Below are positions 26,201-36,913 of a DNA stretch of 64,000 nucleotides, piece by piece. This stretch comes from Paramecium octaurelia. Taxonomy: Eukaryota; Ciliophora; Oligohymenophorea; Peniculida; Parameciidae. The number at the start of each line of letters is the position of its first letter. The stretch's first letter is position 1. The translations under genes were made by a program, and so were the position numbers. Where the stretch lies: the NCBI GenBank assembly GCA_905182995.1, contig CAJJDP010000013.1:62001-126000 (forward strand). The letters run 5' to 3'. Under the pieces are notes generated by a model, which did no database searches, was not told the DNA's origin, and saw only the letters and a list, made by a program, of their open reading frames with translations.

Positions 26201-27293
26201 TTGTAGAGGTTTAAGTTTAGAGAGATGAATTAGTTTCTATTTGTAATTTAGTTTGAAGTAACTCATTGCAAACCTTGTTATGAGTATTATTCATTTCATC
26301 CAATTCAGTGCTCAATATTTTGATTTCATTAGTCAATTACAAGTTTTTTTTTGCTAAATATATATTTTTATCGCTCAACTCTGACTTTTCAACTTCTAAT
26401 TATTCTATTTATAATTTTAATTGACCAATTTCTTTTTGCAATTATGAGACTAAAGTTTAATGGGTCTTTTAGATTCTTTAGACAGTGTTTATTTGTGATG
26501 TTTCCATTTCTTCAAAATTCATGGCAACATTATTGATTAACATTTCAATAAAAGATACAAATGAATTCCAGATTATTAATAATAAAGTTCCTCTTTCTTT
26601 GCACTCATATGATACTTGTCTTGCTAATTCATGAATACAAGTTTGGTAGACTAATTATAATTAATTTGTTAAGTCTGTTATTAATAATAAATTTTCAGTG
26701 TTCAAAGTTTAAATCATTTTATCAAACCACATCAATAGATCAATAGCTTGCTATCGATTCGGAGGGCATTTTGAATCAAAGATTGTTTTGCATTCTTATT
26801 GTAAAATTGACTATAGATAGTATTTAAATTAATGTATCTTGATGTTTTGGAGTAAAGGAGAAAAATCAATTGTTTTATCATTCATTTTTAATTCTGTAGG
26901 ATTCTCTATAAAGGTCCCTTTTACATTTTCTTTAATAATTGATGCATATATGTTAGTTTTGCTAGCTTAGTTATGCTACAATAAAACCGATAATATTACA
27001 AATTCGTATAATTACGGATCCCTTGCAATATTGCTTAAGGGTACCGTTGTTGAAGAGGAAGAATATTTGTGAGAGGGAATATTTCTGAAATTGAGATAGG
27101 AAACATCCGAATAGGTTTTTACTCGATCTGGTTGTGACAATTATATGTGTGATGTCCTTTGAGTCGTTGTTCGAAATGTTGATATGTCTTGTGGAGAATC
27201 CTTGATATTTAAATTCAAGGTAAGTGATTTTTATTTTCCTTTCGTTTCAGGTCTCTTTGGAGATTGCAAATAAGGAAGTTTTTATGTATTCAT
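23273..27293 (-). CDS. AXDND1-like axonemal dynein light-chain-domain protein
   Basis: A 1,313-residue protein with introns at 24340-24368, 24018-24041 and 23858-23883. Residues about 190-330 contain IHELARQVSYECKERG, the conserved core of the axonemal dynein light chain (p28/DNALI1) domain, 'CxERGxLL', followed by a long coiled coil. This order and the total length match AXDND1 rather than the short p28 chains. The middle is Gln/Glu/Ser-rich and disordered. Near residue 1,105 an EF-hand-like loop DLDGNNLIEFSE follows the coiled C-terminal part. A role in cilia is inferred from the domain. A further 21-nt GT...AG segment near 24200 could be an additional intron that leaves the frame intact. 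Confidence 0.82.
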
Positions 27294-27854
27294 AATTTAG
27301 TATTATTTTTATTAAATTACTGATATCCCTATTAGATCAATTATATATTAATATGTATTAATCGCATTTGCATTAAATTAAAATACATAGGAGAGAATGG
27401 CAAATTTGTATTTCTGCAATGAAAATATATACAAAATAATTAAATTTTGGGTAAATAATTTGGTCTGATAAAAAGTATTATCTATTTGATTTATTATAAT
27501 TAGTTGACCTTGTCTATGATAGCTATTTCAAAAATTGAAGAATATAAAGGATTAATTATAAATAATAATCATTTTTATTTCTATTAGTAGCTGAGATGAG
27601 AAAATAGAAATAATTTGAATATTTATTTAGATGAATACAATAAATATATATCATTATTTAACCATTCTTTTAGTATTAGAATTGTAATGAAGAATTTGAT
27701 AAATATTTATAATTTTTTTGATGAATTTAGTAGACAAGCAAAGCAATTAAGAGTTACACCTAATTAGAAGTGGAATGGTAAGTTAGAATAATAAAGATGA
27801 TTTGAATATCTAAATTTATATTAAATTTAAAAGCAATATTTTAAATAAAAATAT
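27294..27854. other. intergenic region with possible 37-aa reading frame
   Basis: This divergent spacer of 561 nt separates the AXDND1-like gene (-) and the KH gene (+) and should hold both promoters. A short + frame at 27687-27800 reads MKNLINIYNFFDEFSRQAKQ... and ends at TGA after 37 residues. Its composition is protein-like, but it is too short to call a gene. No TATA-like or other element can be assigned with confidence in such AT-rich DNA. Confidence 0.3.
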
Positions 27855-29539
27855 ATGGGAAAAGGAAAAAAATAATCAAGGTCGAGGACCCCCAAAAAGA
27901 AGAATAGGTCTAAGTCTAAGGAGAAGTAAAGATCTAGATCAAAAGAGAAAAAATAATCCAAATCAAAAGAAAGAGATAGAAAGAAAGTAGAGACTGGATT
28001 AGGGAGATCAACAGGTTGGGGAGTAGCTTCATAACCCAAAACAGGAAATACAGATGATTTTCTGAGAGATATGTACAATAATCCAAAAACCTCGGCAACA
28101 CCACAAAGTAGAAGATATTAAAATTTTTAGCTGCTCAAGCTTTGATTGTACCATAGTCCCATACAATGCAAACATAGATGCAATATACATTTGTAATTGT
28201 AAATAGTGATTTAAGGTACCTGGTATGAATCCGACAATATTAAAAATGCTTAATGACCCAACAAAAGTAAGAAGAAAGATTAAGATTCCTCCTGATCTGT
28301 CATTCAATTATATTGGTCTGATTATTGGACCTAAGGGAGTGAGTCAAAAAAAATTGGAAGAAGAAACAGGAGCTAAAATATTGGTTAGAGGCAGAGGATC
28401 TTAAAAACCAGAATAGCCTCCTCAACCTGATGATGATGAAGATTTGCATGTTTTAGTGGTTGCAGAAACTCCTTAATAAGCAGCAAATGCATGTGATAGA
28501 ATTGAAAGAATATTATTGGCTGATGCTGACGAATGTAATAGTTATATTAGATTAATAGTATAAAGATATAGATAGGAATAAATGAAATTAATTGCTTAAT
28601 CATAATAGACTCCAACGACAGCTCAGCCAATAGCATAAACTGGAAGTGTGGATCCAAGTGATCTGTCTATGACCACTCCCTATGGACCACCCAGCAAGGA
28701 TGCTTATGTTTATCCAGTGCCAAATGAATTTGTAGGATTAGTCATAGGAGTAAAAGGAGAAACAATTTAATAATTGAAAGAGAAATCAGGATGCAAGAAT
28801 GTATAAGTGGCTGCTGATTCTGCTCCTGGGTCTCAAACAAGAAATGTATTTATAGTTGGTGATCCCGATTGTGTCAAAAAATGCTAGGGTTTGTTATAAG
28901 AAATTATTGATACTCAGAGAAAAGTCAGGACTGCTCCTGGTGCTAAGAAAATTGAATTCCAAGTACATGATTAATTTGTAGCACTAATCATTGGCAAAAA
29001 GGGAGTGACTATTAAAGCTATCAGCGAAAGAAGTGGGGCTTTTGTTGCCATCACTTAAAGTCCTGATTTTCAAGTCAGACCAGATCATAAGGCATTTGTT
29101 TTAAGTGGAACTGAGGAATAACTGAATATTGCCATCAGAGAAATCGAAACACTATTAGAAGGAGCTAAAAAGTAATTAATTTGTGATAATAAATAGAGCT
29201 TACTTTGCTAAAACTTGTGTAGATCCCAGCACCATCAATATTCCAACGTAAACTTACATATTTAACTTAGACCCTTGTTGATTAATCCTCCGAATGCTTT
29301 GGCTAATTATTAAATAACCAACAATGAAATGGCTCCCTAGTAAACTATGCCAGAGTTTAGAACTCAGGAAGAATAAGGTAAATTTAACTCTTATACTAAT
29401 TATCTTTTCTTTATTTATAGTGGCTTATTAAAGATAACTGTAAATGCAAACTATGCAAATGCAATATTACATGATGATACCAGCATAACAGGCAGTTGTA
29501 GAAGAAAGAGTTATTACAAGGGATAATCGATAAAGATGA
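27855..29539 (+). CDS. triple-KH RNA-binding protein (SF1/FUBP-like)
   Basis: A 515-residue protein with five introns (28108-28130, 28193-28215, 29172-29196, 29248-29270, 29378-29420; the last, 43 nt, is long for this genome). The N-terminus is an Arg/Ser/Lys-rich tract ([17 protein letters not shown]). KH1 has [23 protein letters not shown], split as [12 protein letters not shown] and [16 protein letters not shown], close to the branch-point-binding domain of SF1/BBP. KH2 ([20 protein letters not shown]) and KH3 ([19 protein letters not shown]) carry the GxxG loop as in FUBP/PCBP proteins. The tail is Gln/Met-rich. It probably binds pre-mRNA or mRNA; since SF1 normally has one KH domain, the SF1/FUBP mixture makes the exact orthology uncertain. 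Confidence 0.88.
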
Positions 29540-29577
29540 TTTTGAGTGGACCCAAAAATATTATCATTTAAAAATAT

Positions 29578-30633
29578 ATGTACGTGTATTTATTCATTCT
29601 TCTAACTATCATTTCTGCTGAAGACTATTACAAATTATGAGAAATATCACCAGAAGCAAGTGACAATGACATCAAGAAGGCCTTTCGAAAGCTCTCCGTG
29701 ACATATCATCCAGACAAAAATCCAGGAGACAAGTAAGCCACCAAAAGATTCCAAGACATCAACAAAGCCTATGAAATACTAACAGACCCTGAAAAAAGAA
29801 TGATCTATGATTTGCAAGCTCCTTTCCTGATGTTTCTAGTTACGGCGAAGAAGGTCTTACTAATCCACAATACTATAATAGACCTAAGGGTCCTAATGCT
29901 TAAGCAGAAATTCAAGTCACCCTAGAAGAATTGTATAATGGTACTGATAGAGAATTTACTTTACAAAAGAAAGTTCTATGCAAATAGTGTAAAGGAACTG
30001 GATCAAAAGATGGAACACTGAAAATTTGCAAACATTGTAATGGGAGAGGTTAAAGAATGCAAAATGTCAATATGGGTATAGGATTCACTGTGCAAATGCA
30101 AACTACATGTGATAGATGTGGAGGCAGAGGCAAAATTAGTTCAGGGAATTGTGCCAATTGCAGCGGAAATAGGGTCTAATAAACATCTAAGACACTCTAA
30201 ATAGAAGTCGAAAAAGGCATGAGTGATGGATAAACCATTGTTTTTAGAGGAGAAAGCGAATAGAGTCCTGATTATTACCCAGGGGATGTCATCTTTTATT
30301 TAAGATAAATGAAACACCCTCTATTTGAAAGAAAGGCCAACGATCTATATATGGATATGGAAATTTCCTTAAAAGAAGCCATCTTGGGATTCAAGAAGAG
30401 AGTTAAGCACTTGGACAACCATTATGTTGTAGTTGAAAGCAATAGAATCATCCAACCCTTTGAAGTACTATATTATTTTTAACCTCTATTAGATCAAATA
30501 AATAGCTCAGGAGGGTATGCCTATTCATCAACTCCCAAGTGTAAAAGGTGATTGGTACATAAAATTCATAGTAAAAATGCCTACAAAATTGAATGAATAG
30601 GAAAAGGAATTTATAAAGAAAATATTTGCTTGA
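29578..30633 (+). pseudogene. decayed DnaJ/Hsp40 (type I, ER-type) gene
   Basis: The frame begins with a signal-peptide-like MYVYLFILLTIISAEDYYKL and continues as a J domain ([20 protein letters not shown], with the HPD triad), a zinc region with CKQCKGTG, CKHCNGRG, CDRCGGRG and a weak fourth CANCSGNR, and a C-terminal substrate domain ending PTKLNEQEKEFIKKIFA. One ordinary 28-nt intron lies at 30465-30492. Two defects break it: a TGA at 29638-29640 just before EISPEAS, where a Leu codon is expected, and a frame change near 29820-29840 between RMIYD and SYGEEGL. Everything else is well preserved, so the decay is recent, or these are sequence errors. It starts 38 nt after the KH gene. Confidence 0.8.
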
Positions 30634-30973
30634 AATTACGATATTTTTTGTTATATAAATTTTTATTTATGTTATTTAATTGAAATTACTAAGAACGAAA
30701 CATGCTGTAATTTTTAATTAATGCTTTTTGTCAAATTATGATTTAATTTTTGAATTGCTTCAGTATCATATTCAATAACTTACATTTTGATTTATTTGAG
30801 TCATACCCTTAAGTTTAGGGTATTGCTTGTTTCGTTTATAAGAAATGGCTTAGAATGAAATAATACATGAAAAAAGCAAAATTTATTTGTAAAAGAATAT
30901 TACAATGATGTCATATTTAATTAAGATTCTAAACTGAGGAATTTAACCTTCCAGTTATTAATATTTTAATAAA
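30634..30973. other. intergenic region
   Basis: These 340 nt of AT-rich sequence between two + strand genes contain no open frame of coding character. They hold the 3' end of the DnaJ relic and the promoter of the next small gene. Nothing specific can be recognised. Confidence 0.5.
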
Positions 30974-31240
30974 ATGGGATGCAGCATTAGTGTAGAAGTA
31001 AAAGAATAAGAAAATGCTCTTGATACATTAAGTCATGAAAGAGCTTGTGAATCCATCTAAATTCAAAAATACAAACTTAAAAAAAAGTATGGGAGAACAA
31101 GAGAAGTTTCAATCGTGTTACAAGAAGAGAAATGCAAAAAAATATCTAATGAAATTACTCACCTTGTTCCGCCTTTAGATATTTAGGCTAATTCTATTCT
31201 AAAATCTAGAAAATAATCTCATGAAAGGGAAATCATTTGA
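30974..31240 (+). CDS. small protein with N-terminal MGCS acylation motif
   Basis: An intron-less 88-residue protein beginning MGCSISVEVKEQEN. Gly2 with Cys3 and Ser at position 4 is the classic context for N-myristoylation plus palmitoylation, which would anchor it to membranes (established motif, inferred use). The remainder is hydrophilic and basic (KYKLKKKYGRTREVS) with several Gln encoded by TAA/TAG. I do not recognise a domain. The start codon is unambiguous because the frame upstream is closed by AT-rich sequence and the motif requires this Met. Confidence 0.65.
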
Positions 31241-31947
31241 TTGTATTATCTATTCTTTAAAATTATATAAACATTCAGTATATTTGTTTAGTATTCAACC
31301 AGAAATCAAGTGTACTATAGAATAGGGGAAAATTAGATTCTAACAAGCTCTAGTTAAATTTATTCTTGGGCTAGTGTATTTTTAGTTGCTTTCAAAATGA
31401 GGGAACATTCGAAATCATTAATATAAATGAATGAATAAACTTTTTAATAATTCATATATTTTTTTATTTTAAGGTAATTAAGTTAAACACTCGATTTGAA
31501 GTTGTTATGGTTTCTCAAAATTAGAGATCATGAATTCTTCTCATCCCAAGTTGTATTTTCCATTGCTTTAATAATATTGCCATAACTAAAAATAAAAAAA
31601 ATTGTTGTTCAATTTAATATCCCGGTCAGTTATCACCACGATAAAAATATTAATTAAATAAATTGTATTCAAAAGACAATGTGATAATCAAATCAAATTG
31701 AATTTTTCCATAGTAATCTTTTTCAAATTTTACAACAATTAAATAGTATAAATTGAAGAAATAAGTTGATAAGGATTTATCGTTTCTTTTGGAAGACTGA
31801 TATTTTTTGAATATAAACCATCTCTAAACAAATAGGCGAATAAACTATTGCTAGAAAAATTTGTATGGAATAATATTATACTGAAATTTTATATTCCAAA
31901 TATAAATAAATGAAACTGATTTTAAAATTTAAATTTTTAGTAATTGA
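31241..31947. other. long gene-free region between convergent genes
   Basis: About 700 nt of AT-rich DNA between the MGCS gene (+) and a convergent gene (-). No TGA-free frame here has coding character. A short island of higher GC near 31620-31650 (tcccggtcagttatcaccac) stands out against the background and could be part of a small RNA or a relic. I cannot identify an RNA family from it. Confidence 0.4.
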
Positions 31948-32962
31948 TCATTAATAAAAAGATTAGGATCCCTTTTTGTTTATTTTTGATTTATCAAGAG
32001 TATGTTCGTGTTCACTTTTCACTCTTGCTTGTCTATTTTCAAAGTCTTGAATCCACATTTCCACTTAGTCTTTAACTAATCTTTATTTTTGAGTGTATTT
32101 TGTTGCCAGTTATTTTCTTTCGTTTTCCATTTGAAACAGTCGTTCTTTAGCTGAAGGAAACATAATAGCAATTAATGGAGATCTAGCTTTGATGGCTGCA
32201 CACCTAGTTGATTTTATAAAGAAAGGTTTTAAATTTGATTTTTCAACCATCATTTCCCTATCTATGCTCTACAATATTAGATTTTAATACTTTTGGCATA
32301 CCCTTTCTTGTTAAAATTCTTTGAATTAACTCATTCTTTGACAAATCATCATCCGGATTGAATTCATGCTTGACACCTTTGTAATCTCTTGCCCCGTAGT
32401 GTCTTTGCTCTATTTTTTCGTTTATGTGTTTTCTCTTTAACAAATTGAATGGGTTGGTTCTAAAAATCCTATTGATCTCTTCCTCGATATATTTATAATC
32501 ACTTTTGTCAAAGACTTCTTTTAATACCTAATTGATGTTGATTTTTTTTACTTATGTAATAAAATAAATTAAAGTCTCAAAGAATTTTTAATCCTTGATA
32601 ATGATATTATAACTTCCCTTTTTTAAAAGTATTTTAGAATAGATTTCAGATATCTCCTTTAATTTTTAATTAATTTTGTCTGTTTCAGATGATAACAATT
32701 TGGGGGCAATTCCAGCTCTTTCTTTGCTTTATTAATCTAAAATGGATTGTTTCTTTTCTAATTTGTGTAGTTCTACACAATAATCATAAATTGTAAGTAA
32801 AAAGTCCATAAATAATCTTTCAGTAATGAATTTACTAAAATCCTTAGGCAAAAGTAAATTCGGATTATCAGCTTTGGTTCTTTACATGAGTTCATACTTA
32901 TCCTCTATAATTTTTCTAAATAAATCATCAATTTCATATTTCGAATGAAGCTACCCAAGCAT
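31948..32962 (-). CDS. uncharacterised coiled-coil protein (330 aa)
   Basis: A 330-residue protein with a 22-nt intron at 32269-32290, which removes a frame break after RKGMPK. The start at 32962 gives MLGQLHSKYEIDDLFRK. Features are a helical N-terminal half (DFSKFITERLFMDFLLTIYDY, coiled coil to about residue 110), a conserved-looking basic block NPFNLLKRKHINEKIEQRH and a C-terminal coiled coil (AKERLFQMENERKQLATKY). A second 24-nt GT...AG segment at 32528-32551 is stop-free in frame and may also be spliced, which would shorten the protein by eight residues. The overall look is that of a ciliary structural protein, but there is no recognised domain. Confidence 0.78.
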
Positions 32963-33275
32963 ATTATAATTATATTAATAATAATATAATAATACGAAGA
33001 TAAAAAAGGAGAATAATTCTCGTATTCTTGAAATTCTGAAATTTGGACCATAAAACCACTGAATATTTGATATAAGAATAAAGAAAAAATAAATTTTAAA
33101 ATAACTATGATAAAATTTATTTCCCTTATTCATAAATAAATTTATGTAATTGCCATCACAACAAGTTGGAGTACTCACTTATTACTCTGATTAATTTGAA
33201 CCCTAGTGTCCATTATGTTAATCTGGAGAGCATTCTTCATAATCAGAATCTAATTTTGTTTAGTAAACTCATGCA
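32963..33275. other. divergent promoter region
   Basis: 313 nt between head-to-head genes at 32962 (-) and 33276 (+). A minus-strand frame at 32975-33178 (starting MSTPTCCDGNYINLF) is open but joins neither gene by a credible intron and has an intergenic-like hydrophobic composition, so I treat it as non-coding. Both 5' UTRs and promoters must lie here. Confidence 0.4.
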
Positions 33276-34480
33276 ATGGCAGGATAACAAGTTCGAGGGA
33301 GAGGTAACCAATATCAATAATTATTAGTTGTTTATACTACTCCAGAAAGAATAATCTCTCAAAAAGTAATAGAAGGTGTTGCTTTATCGCCTATGTAATT
33401 AAGGCAACAATAGGCAATAACTCCTCCTAGAGTAATGCCAATAGCCCCTTAAGTTATCAATACCCCCCCAATAATTTAGTAGAAATCGCCAATATTGGTT
33501 CAGCAGTCCCCAGTGATTTTCTAGTAAGCTCCTGTTCAACTGTAACCATCTCCTATCGCTATCAATTCTCAATCTAATGTCATACAGTAGGCAATATACT
33601 AATAACAAATTCCACCTATTTAATAGTAATATTAATTGCAACCTTAAATTTAACAAGCTCAAATCAATCAAACAAACATTAGTGCATAATTTAATTAATA
33701 ACTGTAATAATCTCAGCTAATCTAACAAGAATTACTATTGAAATAGAAAGAATGGGCTGAAAAATATTATAAACAATCTGAAGAAATGCAATAGCACAAT
33801 TTAGCCTTTTCGTAATTACAAGCGTAATACTAAGAGTAACTGGAACAATACGAGGCATTGAAACAAGCATATTCTCTATAAACTCAATATTCAGCTTAAA
33901 ATTTTATTCCATCATTCTTATAAACTGTTTAATATAAGGTAATAAACAAAGATGGGAAATCCTAATACAGTTAAGAGGAAATTGAACTCTATTGGAGACA
34001 TCAAGTTTTTCAATTAGAATAGCGAATGTATTAATTATGGGAGAAAATTAATGAAAAAAAACAAAAGAAAGATTTGCCTACGAAATCAGAAGACACTCAA
34101 AAAGTAATTAATATTGTAAAGTTTAGATCGAATAATTACAATTGGAGGTAGGACATTTAGAACACATTTAACGAATGAAAATGAATTCTGTAGTAATTCT
34201 GAGAAATAAACTAAATGATCTTATGTACCAACATGATCCAGCCACAGAAGCTACAAGAGAATATGATTTATAATTATAACAACTCAGATAAAAAGTGATG
34301 CAATTGAATTCGAGATTAACAGATGTCCAGGATGAAATATAAATGGCAGAAGCTTAGAATGAAGCAATCAAGAGTGGAAAAGGATTTAAATTTGTGTCTG
34401 TCAAATAAACTACTAGCTAAGTTCGATAAGTTACAAACTCTGTAAGATCTAATTAGGTTTAAGATTATTAGGTTTCTTGA
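33276..34480 (+). CDS. Gln/Pro-rich protein with C-terminal coiled coil
   Basis: A 393-residue protein with a 23-nt intron at 34104-34126. Roughly half of its glutamines use TAA/TAG, so a standard-code reading shows nothing. Residues to about 150 are Pro/Gln-rich (APQVINTPPIIQQKSP, QPSPIAINSQSN), followed by long Gln-rich helices and a regular coiled coil from about residue 200 (MKMNSVVILRNKLNDLMYQ, LQLQQLRQKVMQLNSRLTD). A 24-nt GT...AG stretch at 33304-33327 is stop-free and may be a second intron near the N-terminus. The low-complexity plus coiled-coil design suits a scaffold or RNA-granule protein, but that is only inference; no domain is recognised. Confidence 0.78.
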
Positions 34481-34571
34481 TTATATTGATATTTAATATT
34501 AATTACAATAATTGCTGAATTTTAGAGTTTAATTTTTGTTAAGCATAAATAGATAAATTTATAAATATTTC

Positions 34572-35220
34572 ATGAAGAATTAATTATAAACAACACCAGA
34601 AATTAATGAAAGATTAGAAGAATTGATTCGCAGTACTCATCCCCCAAAAATATAAAATGTTGTGTCCACTGTAGATCTGGGAACGGAATTAAACTTAGTA
34701 GTAATATCAAATGGAGCAAGAATGGCTGAATATAGTAATCCTCTATTTTATTCTAGATCCTAAGCGATTCTCAGCTGTCATTATGAGATTAAATAACCCT
34801 AGTACGACTGCTCTCATCTTTTAATCTGGAAAAATGGTTTGTACAGGAGCAAAATCAGAAGATTAATCTTAAATTGCAGCTAGAAAATATGCAAAGATTA
34901 TACAAAAATTAGGATTTCCAGTTGTGTTCAAGAATTTTACAATTTAGAACATTGTAGCTAGTTTCGACTTCAGAAAGCCTATTAAATTAGATGAATTCAC
35001 CAAGGATCAATAGTATCGCCCTGTTGTATAATATGAACCAGAGATATTCCCTGGATTGATATTTAGGAAAATCACAGACCAGAAGAAAATAACTCTGCTA
35101 ATATTTGTAAGTGGTAGATGTGTGATCACTGGAGGCAAAAAGACAGAAGACCTAAATAATGTATTTAAATTTATATTGCCAATTCTGGACTAATTCAAAA
35201 AGAGAGATCTAGAATATTGA
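34572..35220 (+). CDS. TBP: TATA-binding protein (TBP)
   Basis: A 208-residue TBP with a 22-nt intron at 34735-34756 that joins AEY to NPKRFSAVIMR. Both halves of the saddle repeat are clear: IQNVVSTVDLGTEL with ALIFQSGKMVCTGAKSE, and IQNIVASFDF with LLIFVSGRCVITGGKK. The four phenylalanines that wedge into the TATA box (RFSAV, LIFQSG, IFPGLIF, LIFVSG) and both QN asparagines are all present, so DNA bending should be intact. The N-terminal extension is very short (about 30 residues). TBP nucleates transcription initiation by all three nuclear polymerases. A TBP-like paralog cannot be excluded because ciliates often have several copies. Confidence 0.95.
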
Positions 35221-35290
35221 AAATTAATTTAGTTATTTATTTTTTATGTAATTTATGCTAAGATTAAGTAGATTATGAAAGATATTGATA

Positions 35291-36913
35291 TCATAGTTTG
35301 ACTCTGACATGAGGTTGGGATTGAAGAGTTTCTACTTTCTAATTCAATTTTAGAAGACTCTCATAAGGTTAACTCTGAAACAAAGCTGTTGTTTATAAGG
35401 AGCTTTGTCGAGTATGGTGTTTCGATTAGGTTATCTTAACTTTATCCTCAAAGTCTTCTACTTCATTTTGCAATTAATCTACAGAACTTTGTAATTAACT
35501 TAAATCTAGTTCCACCTATTATATATATTGTAGTTATTCTCTTTCATATGTGCTCAATGCGTAGAACTGAATTTATTTATTATACTATTTTTTGAAGTGT
35601 TTCTTTAGATATTTGTATTTTACACCCATTATGTCATCAAAGCTACTTAAAATTGATAAGAAGTGTTAATAATGATTTAGAAAGGTATCATTATTATTTT
35701 AAGAACTCTTAACATTATGTTTCATTCGCTACAATAAATCACTAGAATTATAGTTGATTCTTACTAATGAGCTACATCATAAAATAGATTCAAACAGTCC
35801 TCTTCTATATTATTTATCAATTAAGATAGTTCTATTAATTATCTTTTGTATTCTTCTAAATTATAAAATTAAGATAACTGTTAATAAAATTAGCTTTGTG
35901 CGTTATTTCTAATCTAATTTAATGTACACAGCAAAGAATTCTATTGGAAATGATTGGAACTAGAACACAATTTCTAAATTTCCAATATATATTATTCTTA
36001 AATGTCCTTTTTGCTATATTCTATTTACTTTTTAAACGCATTCATAAATCTAAAAATTAGTTAAACGTTTACATCAAATCATAATTCTCCTCTTAAAAAT
36101 TTGAGTGTTTTAAATAATTCACTACTGATAAAACAGTTAGAATATCCACTTCTATATCCCTGTATGTTTTTTTATTGAGACTCATCAAGGTTTCCTCCTG
36201 CCATAATCTCATTGTATCTTTCGACGATCTCTCATTAATATATACCCTCTCCTATAAGTAATTTTCATACAGGTTGACATATCTAACTTCCTCAAAATCA
36301 AAATAGATTGGAGATTTTATTGTAAATAGAAGATTGAAAACATCTATTGAATCTCCAAATCCATGAGCCTTTAGTTATTTTATGATTTCAACTTCTTCCT
36401 AATTCCAATTTTCAATTATCACTACTATTTTGCTAGCTAATTAACTAACAACAAATAGAAGTGCATTGTTTTCATCTTCTTGTCGACCCAAAATGCATTA
36501 AAATTAATAAACGTTTATAGATTTATGATCTATATAATGAATATGATCCCAAACATGAATGCCAATAGATAAGGTAGTATCGATTAGTGGAACTTTTATT
36601 TCAGTTCTTAATAGAGGATTGAAGAAATTATCTTGACACTCTTTATTTTTGTAGATATAGAAAACGAATGAAGAAGCCCCTGTTCTCAGTAATGATTTCT
36701 AAAAAGCATACACATAAAAATTACATATTTTTCTACCTCCCCAAGGCATAACTTGTTCTTTTTTTCTTAATTTACATAGAGAAATTTTATTGGTCTTACC
36801 TGCTTTTCCTCTTCTTTTATGTGTTTTCTGATTATTGTGGTTAAGGATTTTGAGCTTCTTTAGAAATTCTCAGGGATTAATTACAAAGAGCCTATGCTTT
36901 TTTAATTTATCAT
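35291..36913 (-). CDS. uncharacterised protein with C-terminal coiled coil (516 aa)
   Basis: A 516-residue model with introns at 36699-36724 (26 nt), 36050-36072 (23 nt) and 35742-35764 (23 nt), summing to 517 codons. The start at 36913 gives MINQKSIGSLQLIPENFQRS. The central part (SLLRTGASSFVFYIYKNK, TTLSIGIHVWDHIHYIDHK) looks globular, and the second half is Gln-rich coiled coil (VELDLSQLQSSVDQLQNEVED). I do not recognise a family. Most of the coding region lies inside the 1,320-bp block that is repeated after the N at 37095, so its 5' two thirds appear twice in this window; this copy is the complete one. Confidence 0.78.

Noticed and set aside
29800-29850. Retained internal eliminated sequence (TA-bounded, about 35 nt) as the cause of the DnaJ frame change
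   Set aside because: Two TA dinucleotides can be chosen so that removal restores the frame, but the ends do not match the TAYAGYNR consensus and 35 nt falls in a size class that is rare for these elements; the separate TGA at 29638 also remains.
31615-31655. Small GC-richer island as a snoRNA or snRNA
   Set aside because: No box C/D pair at sensible spacing, no H/ACA hairpin and no Sm site could be seen, so no RNA family can be claimed.
33399-33671. 90-aa Leu/Arg-rich minus-strand frame
   Set aside because: Antisense of the Gln/Pro-rich gene; low-complexity CAA/TAA codons create it.
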